In this document: in pieces, positions 1-5,831 of the stretch
How positions within the stretch are numbered: the stretch's first letter is position 1
Layout of the letters: each line of letters starts with the position of its first letter
Position numbers and translations under genes: made by a program
NCBI GenBank assembly: GCA_002345215.1
Contig: DDVH01000022.1
Coordinates: forward strand, 70,712-80,182
Direction of reading: 5' to 3'
Length of the DNA: 9,471 bases
Source of the DNA: Anaerolineales bacterium UBA2317
GTDB lineage: Bacteria > Chloroflexota > Anaerolineae > Anaerolineales > Villigracilaceae
Notes under the pieces: model-generated
The model's input: the letters and a program-made list of their open reading frames with translations, nothing else
Told to the model about the DNA's origin: nothing
Databases searched by the model: none

Positions 1-1557
1 ATGAACACCTTACGCAAAGCCTTTGGCTTATGTGCAGTATTCTTATTGCTATTTCTTGCGGCATGTGGGGGAGGTGCAGCCGCAACAGAGTCACCATTGT
101 ATTATGACTATGAAGCCCCTGCCGCAACGGAAGCGCCAGCCGAAGAATCTTTTTATTTCCCAAGTGCTACACAATCTTCAGGTGCTAATGAACCATATGA
201 TATGTTTTTTGAAGATTATGGTGTCAATCCATCTATTGATACCGAAGATGATAATCTTTCTACTTTCGCATTAGATGTTGATACAGGTTCTTACACTGTC
301 ATGCGAAATTACATCAATAATGGAAATTTGCCTCCACCAGATTCCGTGCGTGTTGAAGAATACATCAACTATTTTGAGCAGGGATATGCCAGCCCGCCAC
401 CTCATCAAGCATTCAACATCAATATTGATGGCGGTCCTTCGCCTTTCACTCAAACAGAACGATATGATATGTTACGCGTTGGGATTCAAGGTTATCAAGT
501 CTCTGATGAAGATAGAAAACCCGCCTCTTTGACCTTCGTGATAGATGTTTCTGGTTCTATGGACATGGACAATCGCCTCGGCTTGGTGAAACAGTCATTA
601 GAGATGTTAGTGGAACAATTACGCCGTGATGATACTGTCAGCATTGTTGTGTATGGTTCAGAAGCACGCGTTGTGCTTGAGCCGACATCTGGTGCTGATA
701 AAAATAGAATCCTTTCTGCTATTTATAGTTTGCGACCAGAAGGCTCCACCAATGCCGAAGCAGGTCTGCGTCTTGGTTATCGCATGGCGATGGAAGGTTA
801 TAAATCAGATGGAATCAACAGGGTAATCTTATGTTCGGATGGCGTAGCAAATGTCGGGCAGACTGAAGCGAATGCTATCCTTGAAATGATTGACCATTAC
901 ATCGCTGAAGGTGTCACGTTAACCACTGTCGGTTTTGGCATGGATAATTACAACGACACGTTGATGGAACAACTTGCAAATAATGGCGATGGATTTTATG
1001 CCTATGTGGATGACCGTAGTGAAGCGCGAAAATTATTCATTGACCAAATTACTGGTACATTGCAAACGATTGCATTAGATGCCAAAGTGCAAGTTGAATT
1101 TAATACCGATGTGGTCATGCGTTATCGTTTGGTGGGTTATGAAAACCGCGCCATTGATGACGATGAATTCCGTGATAATTCTGTAGATGCGGGTGAAATT
1201 GGAGCAGGGCATTCTGTTACCGCTTTATATGAAGTGAAGTTGTATCCTGATGCGCGTGGAAGAATTGCAACTGTTTACATGCGCTGGCAAGACCCTGATA
1301 CAAATCAAGTAGTTGAGATTTCACAAGATTATGATGTGAATCAATTGGCTAATGACTTTCGTGAGACTAGCCCATATTTTCAACGTGCAGTGATTGTTGC
1401 TGAATATGCTGAAATTCTAAAAGATAGTTACTGGGCAGAAGATAGTTCTTTAGAAGATGTGTACAACGTAGCTACTCGCTTAGAAGATTATTTGTATATT
1501 GATGATGAAATGGAAGAGTTTATTGACTTAATCGAAAGAGCGGTTTGGTTGCAGTAA
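1..1557 (+). CDS. VWA-domain lipoprotein, YfbK-like
   Basis: This is a predicted exported lipoprotein of 518 residues. The first 22 residues form a lipoprotein signal peptide: basic start (R5, K6), hydrophobic core, and lipobox LAAC with the lipidated Cys at 22. A low-complexity A/E/P/Y-rich linker follows to about residue 60. Residues about 80-130 (STFALDVDTGSY, then VEEYINYF) match the N-terminal domain found ahead of the VWA domain in YfbK-type proteins. The VWA domain spans about 176-350, with an intact MIDAS metal site: DVSGS at 182-186, T250 and D280. The rest (about 350-518) matches the C-terminal DUF3520-type region of the same family. In this family the VWA domain is thought to mediate metal-dependent protein binding at the envelope; the partner is unknown here. 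The signal peptide supports the ATG at base 1 as the true start, but the upstream region is outside the window. The gene converges on the HAD gene. Confidence 0.9.
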   Translation: MNTLRKAFGLCAVFLLLFLAACGGGAAATESPLYYDYEAPAATEAPAEESFYFPSATQSSGANEPYDMFFEDYGVNPSIDTEDDNLSTFALDVDTGSYTVMRNYINNGNLPPPDSVRVEEYINYFEQGYASPPPHQAFNINIDGGPSPFTQTERYDMLRVGIQGYQVSDEDRKPASLTFVIDVSGSMDMDNRLGLVKQSLEMLVEQLRRDDTVSIVVYGSEARVVLEPTSGADKNRILSAIYSLRPEGSTNAEAGLRLGYRMAMEGYKSDGINRVILCSDGVANVGQTEANAILEMIDHYIAEGVTLTTVGFGMDNYNDTLMEQLANNGDGFYAYVDDRSEARKLFIDQITGTLQTIALDAKVQVEFNTDVVMRYRLVGYENRAIDDDEFRDNSVDAGEIGAGHSVTALYEVKLYPDARGRIATVYMRWQDPDTNQVVEISQDYDVNQLANDFRETSPYFQRAVIVAEYAEILKDSYWAEDSSLEDVYNVATRLEDYLYIDDEMEEFIDLIERAVWLQ

Positions 1558-1565
1558 CTTGAAAA

Positions 1566-1592
1566 CGAATGCCCTGTTCTACAGGGCATTCG
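1566..1592. terminator. Bidirectional hairpin terminator between convergent genes
   Basis: A perfect 11-bp stem (CGAATGCCCTG at 1566-1576, its complement at 1582-1592) encloses a 5-nt loop. It lies 8 bases after the VWA gene stop and 4 bases past the HAD gene stop. The minus-strand side is followed by TTTTC, so it suits the HAD transcript best. On the plus strand the downstream T content is weak. Confidence 0.7.
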
Positions 1593-1596
1593 TCAA

Positions 1597-2379
1597 TTAA
1601 TATGCAAAATCAGGGTTGAAATCAGTTTTGTTTTGAGGAGATGATTGTTCGTAGGCTTCTTGCAGATATAAATGTAATTCTTCTATATTTTCGAGGATAA
1701 CGTCCGCATAAGGTGTGAGGTCTTTATGACTGGACACACCTGACAACACCCCAATACATAAACCTGCACCTGCCGCTTTTGCCATTTGTAAGTCAGCAAC
1801 GGTGTCACCAATGACTATGACTTCAGTAGGGCTGAGGCTTAAACGATTGCATAATTCAAGAACCATATCTGGCGCAGGTTTTGAGGCGATGTTTTCATCT
1901 GCACAGATAAAGGCAGAAATGTAATCTTCAATATCAAAGGCTTGTAAAGTGGCAAGCGTGGGAGCATAATCATCGGCAGTGGCGATAGCGATTTTGATGT
2001 TATGTTTTTGTAGCTTGCTAAACAATACATCCAAATCGGTGAGCGGCTTGGCAAGTAAAACCGGGTCTGGTACAACCCAATTATTTTCCACTACTTGTTC
2101 CGCATTTTTGATGTTGAGTGATTTTAAAATTTCGATCGTGAGTTGATACAGTTCTGCCATAGGGCGTATGGCAACTTTGCCATACGCTAAAACTTTTTTT
2201 GTTTTTGCGTCGTAGCCCATGGCTTGGTAGATATGTTCACGAATGTTTGTTTGGCTGGCTTGTGTGAGTTGATCTGCCAGATAAACAACCCAACTGCCCC
2301 ACATCGCATGGAAATCAATCAGTGTGCCGTCTTTATCGAAGATAATAGCTTGCGCCTTGAAGTTTTGTAGTCGATTCAT
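1597..2379 (-). CDS. HAD-superfamily hydrolase, phosphoglycolate-phosphatase-like
   Basis: This 260-residue cytoplasmic enzyme has all four HAD motifs. Motif I is DKDGT, with nucleophile D15 and acid/base D17. Motif II is in IAIATADD, with T134. Motif III is K167 in SKPAPD. Motif IV is GDTVADL, with D192 and D196. The roughly 110 residues between motifs I and II form a helical C1-type cap, as in the phosphoglycolate phosphatase/beta-phosphoglucomutase group. It most likely hydrolyses a small phosphate ester; the substrate cannot be read from the sequence. It is somewhat longer than typical Gph (about 220 residues), partly because of a polar C-terminal tail of about 20 residues. The ATG at 2379 is preceded by AGGA a few bases upstream. 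It lies downstream of the amidohydrolase in the same direction, but a terminator hairpin separates them, and it may have its own promoter. Confidence 0.85.
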   Translation of the reverse strand: MNRLQNFKAQAIIFDKDGTLIDFHAMWGSWVVYLADQLTQASQTNIREHIYQAMGYDAKTKKVLAYGKVAIRPMAELYQLTIEILKSLNIKNAEQVVENNWVVPDPVLLAKPLTDLDVLFSKLQKHNIKIAIATADDYAPTLATLQAFDIEDYISAFICADENIASKPAPDMVLELCNRLSLSPTEVIVIGDTVADLQMAKAAGAGLCIGVLSGVSSHKDLTPYADVILENIEELHLYLQEAYEQSSPQNKTDFNPDFAY

Positions 2380-2401
2380 TTTTCCTGTTTTGTCCTTACA
2401 A

Positions 2402-2440
2402 AATAAAATGACAGCCCTGAATAGATGCTGTCATTTTATT
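2402..2440. terminator. Hairpin terminator after the amidohydrolase gene
   Basis: A perfect 14-bp inverted repeat (AATAAAATGACAGC at 2402-2415, complement at 2427-2440) has an 11-nt loop. Read on the minus strand, the 3' arm ends in ATTTTATTTTGT, giving a broken U-tract. It begins 15 bases beyond the amidohydrolase stop and ends 22 bases before the HAD start codon. It therefore acts either as a full terminator or as a partial barrier between the two genes. Confidence 0.65.
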
Positions 2441-2470
2441 GATTATAACTTGCTTTCAGTTTTCAAAAAC
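2435..2470 (-). promoter_or_regulatory. Possible minus-strand promoter for the HAD gene
   Basis: A perfect TATAAT box lies on the minus strand at 2447-2442, just after the amidohydrolase stop codon. The predicted start would fall near 2435, inside the upstream arm of the hairpin at 2402-2440. A convincing -35 is lacking: the nearest is TTGTTT, with a 19-nt spacer. It would give the HAD gene its own transcript, independent of the terminator upstream of it. Confidence 0.3.
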
Positions 2471-4036
2471 AATCTTCCCATCCACAATCGTCATCACGGC
2501 TTTGGCATCCAAAATATCTTTTGGATTCAGTGCAAACAAATCATGTGAGAACAAAACCAAATCTGCTAAATAGCCTGCTTTGATTTGACCTTTTTCATGT
2601 TCCATAAATTCCGCATAGGCGGCATCACAGGTATAACCTAGAATCACTTCTTCCAAAGTTAAATTTTGATTCGGATTACTTGCATCCCATAATTCACGAT
2701 TCAAAGCGGCATTGAGGTTGATCATCGGGTCAAATGGAGCCACCGTCCAGTCACTGCCGAAGGCAAGATGTGCGCCTGCATTTTTGATTGTGCGCCATGC
2801 GAAAGACAATGCCCAACGTTGAGCACCAACTCGAAGGGGCCACACATCTGCCCCGTCGTTGCGAAGCGGAGCATGACTCGTTTGCATCGAAGCGATGACT
2901 CCTAGCTCTTTAAATCTATGCAAATCATCAGGATGAATCACTTCGATATGTTCGACACGATGACGACTATCGCGCTTTCCATTTGACTTTTGAATGGCTT
3001 CATAACCATCAAGCGTTCGCCTCACTGCACCATCGCCACAACAATGGACAAAAATTTGCAAGCCCAATTCATCACAGGCTTTCGCCATGCGCGTGAAATG
3101 TTCGAGCGAATAAATGCCATCAGGTTTTGCGTTTGGATTATCAGCATACGGTTCGAGATTTAATGCGGTGTACGATTCCCAAACGCCATCCATAAAAAAT
3201 TTTGCGGCACCACCACGCACATATTCCCCTTTGACTTTTGCCATTTCAACGGCTTCACTTAACATTTCTGCCGTTGTTTCTGGCTGAACGCTATACGGCA
3301 CATACACGCGTAAAGTCATTTCGTTTGTATCTTCTAACGCGGCATAGGTTAATAAATCTTTCATGTCGCCATTCATATTGTGGATGCTGGTAATACCACT
3401 GGCGTTGATTTTTTGAATTACCATTTTCAACAATTCGCGCTTGCGAGCATCATCAGGTTCAGGGATTAAATTCTCGACAAAATCCATGGCGGTTTCACGC
3501 AATTCACCAGTAGCGATTCCGCTTTCATCGCGGACAATTTCTCCAACGCCACTCGCTTCAATTCCTGACTTCAAAATGCCAGCCATTTCCAACGCTTTTG
3601 TATTCGCCCAAGAAGTGTGACCATCATAAGCATTGATATAAATCGGTCCATCTGAAATGATTTCATCTAATTCTTGGCGAGTAGAAATAACTCCATATTT
3701 GATTCCACGTCCATCAACCCATTCGATTGTTTTATTTTTGTTTGCGTAATCTAAAAGAATTTCTTTTAAGTCGTTTTTATTCTTAACATCATAAAGTTGT
3801 GCACTACCCGCCCAAATTGAACCTGATAATAGATGGAAATGAGAATCTATGAATCCAGCAGTTAACGTTTGACCTTTCGCATCAATGACTTTTGTATTGC
3901 TTTCAGTAAATCGCTTTGCATCTTCATTTGTTCCTACAAACTCAATTCGATTTCCTTTGATTGCTACCGCCTCCGCCCACGGATTTTCTTTGTCACTCGT
4001 AAATACTTTTGCATTGAGTATCACTATGTCTGTCAT
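2456..4036 (-). CDS. YtcJ-like metal-dependent amidohydrolase (amidohydrolase family 3)
   Basis: This 526-residue enzyme of the amidohydrolase superfamily starts with the small beta domain seen in YtcJ/N-substituted formamide deformylase-like proteins. The metal-site motif DSHFH follows (H66, H68). Further likely metal or active-site residues are H140 in YDGHTSWAN, K279 in AAKFFMDG (the position of a candidate carboxylated or metal-bridging lysine), H331 in FVHCCGDGA, H363 in RVEHIEV and D429 in FGSDW. The C-terminal ADLVLFSHDLF and VDGKIVFEN segments close the beta domain. It has no signal peptide, so it should be cytoplasmic. The family hydrolyses C-N bonds in varied amides; the substrate is not predictable here. 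AAGGA at 4048-4044 lies 7 bases before the ATG at 4036, and a good sigma-70-like promoter stands upstream. Annotations such as imidazolonepropionase-like or formamidase-like would be over-precise. Confidence 0.88.
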   Translation of the reverse strand: MTDIVILNAKVFTSDKENPWAEAVAIKGNRIEFVGTNEDAKRFTESNTKVIDAKGQTLTAGFIDSHFHLLSGSIWAGSAQLYDVKNKNDLKEILLDYANKNKTIEWVDGRGIKYGVISTRQELDEIISDGPIYINAYDGHTSWANTKALEMAGILKSGIEASGVGEIVRDESGIATGELRETAMDFVENLIPEPDDARKRELLKMVIQKINASGITSIHNMNGDMKDLLTYAALEDTNEMTLRVYVPYSVQPETTAEMLSEAVEMAKVKGEYVRGGAAKFFMDGVWESYTALNLEPYADNPNAKPDGIYSLEHFTRMAKACDELGLQIFVHCCGDGAVRRTLDGYEAIQKSNGKRDSRHRVEHIEVIHPDDLHRFKELGVIASMQTSHAPLRNDGADVWPLRVGAQRWALSFAWRTIKNAGAHLAFGSDWTVAPFDPMINLNAALNRELWDASNPNQNLTLEEVILGYTCDAAYAEFMEHEKGQIKAGYLADLVLFSHDLFALNPKDILDAKAVMTIVDGKIVFEN

Positions 4037-4069
4037 TGAAGATTCCTTGATTTTCGAAAATTTTGGTCA

Positions 4070-4099
4070 ACTATAAATGGATTAGGAGTATATGGTCAA
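4070..4099 (-). promoter_or_regulatory. Sigma-70-like promoter for the amidohydrolase
   Basis: On the minus strand, TTGACC (4099-4094, 5/6 match to the -35 consensus) is followed by an 18-nt spacer and TATAGT (4075-4070, 5/6 match to the -10). The expected start near 4063 gives a leader of about 27 bases that contains the AAGGA ribosome site. The -35 hexamer lies in one of two near-identical 10-base direct repeats (4064-4073 and 4093-4102). Confidence 0.55.
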
Positions 4100-4162
4100 G
4101 TAGGGACACAGCGTGACGGTCGAGGAACTAAAAGGTGCCACGAAACCCGCTGTGTCCTTACA
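4100..4162. repeat. Miniature inverted-repeat element, copy A
   Basis: The left arm GTAGGGACACAGCG (4100-4113) pairs with CGCTGTGTCCTTAC (4148-4161), 13 of 14 positions; the one mismatch (fourth base of the left arm) would be a G-U pair in RNA. The 34-base interior contains GTGCCACGAA at 4135-4144. Copy B at 7750-7796 has the same ends, the same mismatch position and a near-identical core, but completely different arm bases. It lies between the divergent amidohydrolase and mnmA genes, just past the amidohydrolase -35 box. Confidence 0.7.
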
Positions 4163-4185
4163 ATTTCACTATAAAATCTATCGTT

Positions 4186-4200
4186 TATAATGAATGACTA
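4186..4200 (+). promoter_or_regulatory. TATAAT box abutting the mnmA start; possible leaderless start
   Basis: A perfect TATAAT lies at 4186-4191, only 2 bases before the ATG at 4194 and 8 before the in-frame ATG at 4200. No Shine-Dalgarno sequence precedes either ATG. A transcript from this box would start near 4198-4200, making the ATG at 4200 essentially leaderless. No good -35 is seen. A second AT-rich box (TATAAAAT, 4170-4177) could instead give a leader of about 10 bases. Confidence 0.35.
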
Positions 4201-5267
4201 TGACCAAGCAAAAAGTTGTCGTCGCTATGTCTGGCGGCGTGGATTCTTCTGTTGCGGCGGCTTTGCTCAAAGAGCAAGGCTACGATGTGACCGGTATGAT
4301 GCTCCGCTTGTGGAGTGAGCCGGGCAAAGAAGATACAAATCGTTGTTGTACACCTGATTCTATGGCACAAGCCCGTCGTGTAGCAGGGATTTTAGATATT
4401 CCATTTTATGTCATTGATGCCAAAGATGTTTTCCGCGAAACTGTCGTTGAATATTTCTTAAGCGGATATGCTCATGGTGAAACTCCAAATCCGTGTTTAG
4501 TGTGTAATCAAAAAATTCGTTGGACGTTTTTATTGAATCATGCTTTGGCTTTGGGTGCTGAGTTTATGGCGACAGGTCATTATGTAAGAATTCGAGATTC
4601 GGAAAATGGGAAGCGGGAATTGCTCCGTGCAGTTGACCATTCCAAAGACCAATCCTACGTTTTGCATGTCTTGAAACAAGAACAACTCAAACATGCTTTA
4701 TTTCCAGTGGGTGACTATCCCAAACCTGAAATTCGCGCCATTGCTGAGAAGTTTGGTTTGCCAACTGCCTCCCGAAAAGATTCACAAGATTTATGTTTTT
4801 TGGCTGGTGAAGATTATCGAAATTTCTTACAACGCAACGCGGCGGAGATTCTTACACCGGGTGAAATCGTCACGCCTGATGGAAATGTAATTGGCCAACA
4901 TAATGGATTAGCAAATTACACAATTGGTCAACGTAAGGGATTAAATGTTCAATCCGCTGTGCCGTTGTATGTGATGACGAAAAACGCTTCAAACAATACC
5001 TTGATAGTCGCTACACATGACCAACTTGGGATTTCTGAATTAAATGTTCGTGATGTCAATTGGACGAGTGGAAATGCCCCACAAGAATCATTTTATGCCG
5101 ATGTAAAAATCCGCTATACAGCCAAAGAAGTCAAGGCATGGGTGACTGTTGAAGAACAGAATCAAGTTTCGATTAAGTTTGATGCGCCTGTGCGCGATGC
5201 AACTGCAGGTCAAGCCGCAGTTTTTTACCAAGAGGATGTGTTAATCGGTGGTGGGATTATTGTTTAG
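4194..5267 (+). CDS. mnmA: tRNA-specific 2-thiouridylase MnmA
   Basis: MnmA makes the s2U34 modification in tRNAs for Lys, Glu and Gln: it adenylates U34 with ATP, then transfers sulfur relayed from a cysteine desulfurase. The 357-residue length is normal. The N-terminal PP-loop is SGGVDSS at 13-19. The catalytic region TPNPCLVCN contains C101 and C104; C104 aligns with E. coli Cys102. The second active-site Cys is C201 in SQDLCFL. GHY at 128-130 and KDQSYVL at 151-157 are also typical, as is the YTIGQRKGL motif at 242-250, which leads into the C-terminal beta-barrel domains. C101-x-x-C104 plus C201 makes the three-cysteine variant rather than the DxxC variant of E. coli; the three-cysteine layout has been linked to Fe-S-dependent tRNA thiolation. 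The start is uncertain: ATG at 4194 or at 4200, neither with a ribosome site. Confidence 0.96.
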   Translation: MTMTKQKVVVAMSGGVDSSVAAALLKEQGYDVTGMMLRLWSEPGKEDTNRCCTPDSMAQARRVAGILDIPFYVIDAKDVFRETVVEYFLSGYAHGETPNPCLVCNQKIRWTFLLNHALALGAEFMATGHYVRIRDSENGKRELLRAVDHSKDQSYVLHVLKQEQLKHALFPVGDYPKPEIRAIAEKFGLPTASRKDSQDLCFLAGEDYRNFLQRNAAEILTPGEIVTPDGNVIGQHNGLANYTIGQRKGLNVQSAVPLYVMTKNASNNTLIVATHDQLGISELNVRDVNWTSGNAPQESFYADVKIRYTAKEVKAWVTVEEQNQVSIKFDAPVRDATAGQAAVFYQEDVLIGGGIIV

Positions 5268-5271
5268 ATAA

Positions 5272-5302
5272 TCTAATTAGTTTAATTAGAACTCTAATTA
5301 AA
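5272..5302. terminator. AT-rich hairpin after mnmA, possible weak terminator or operator
   Basis: TTTAATTAG (5281-5289) pairs with CTAATTAAA (5294-5302) around a 4-nt AACT loop. A further palindromic CTAATTAG lies at 5273-5280, so the CTAATTA motif appears three times in 31 bases, once inverted. The stem has a single G-C pair, so it is weak as a terminator. Clustered palindromic copies could also be a regulator site for the gene at 5350. Confidence 0.35.
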
Positions 5303-5349
5303 AATTGTTGATATGTTGGTCTATCTAGATAAAATTGAGGTAAATAAAA

Positions 5350-5760
5350 GTGTACAAAAGTTTTGATAATCTTGTAATTCAAGATTTTCGCGAGAAACCA
5401 ATCTGGAAACCCGTTGACGATTTCGAGGATCCGGAAATGCTAGTTGAACCATTTCCGGATGTGGTTTTGAATATGGAAGAGATATATTTAGTGTCAGTGA
5501 AAGTTACTTTAGCAGACAAATCTAATTATGACGGGTATATTCGTATTTCATCAGGTAAACCTATGTTTGTACATTTATCCGTTAATGAAAGCGAATTTGC
5601 ATCTTTTCCCTTACAGCGATCATCTTTAACAGAGCAGGTGTTTGGAAAAGAGGTTGTACGGCTTACTTTTTTAAGAGGAATAAATAAAAAGGAGGACGAT
5701 GTATTTCCCTTTACATATCAATTAAACGTTGAAATACGATTTGAAGGAACTGTTTATTAA
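5350..5760 (+). CDS. Hypothetical 136-residue protein
   Basis: I do not recognise this protein. It starts at GTG 5350, preceded by GAGGT at 5337-5341 with an 8-base spacing, which supports translation. The product is acidic and lacks cysteine. It has no signal peptide or transmembrane segment and shows alternating hydrophobic and polar residues (for example IYLVSVKVTLA at 45-55 and YQLNVEIRFEG near the end) that suggest a mostly beta fold. By hand count the G+C of 5401-5760 is about 36%, slightly below the rest of the window. It sits between mnmA and the S9 peptidase, 82 bases after mnmA and about 71 bases before the preferred S9 start, so it could be cotranscribed with the peptidase. A small stand-alone cytoplasmic or immunity-type protein would fit, but nothing in the sequence proves a function. 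Confidence 0.7.
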   Translation: MYKSFDNLVIQDFREKPIWKPVDDFEDPEMLVEPFPDVVLNMEEIYLVSVKVTLADKSNYDGYIRISSGKPMFVHLSVNESEFASFPLQRSSLTEQVFGKEVVRLTFLRGINKKEDDVFPFTYQLNVEIRFEGTVY

Positions 5761-5831
5761 CTAAATCGAATGTAGTCTCTGCTTCAAAGATAAATATGAG
5801 GAAGATAAAATCCCTGAAAACTGGAGTCAAA

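Noticed and set aside
4112..4142. Alternative nested hairpin (CGTG...CACG) inside repeat copy A
   Set aside because: Only four to five pairs, competing with the far stronger 14-base outer arms, and not matched in copy B.
5308..5335. Possible promoter TTGATA-16-TAAAAT upstream of the gene at 5350
   Set aside because: The start would fall near 5342, after the GAGGT ribosome site, so the message would lack it.
5686..5725. Perfect AAGGAGG followed by ATG at 5699 inside the hypothetical gene
   Set aside because: The ATG is only 3 bases after the motif and the frame ends after 8 codons, so it is most likely a chance Lys-Glu-Asp-coding stretch.
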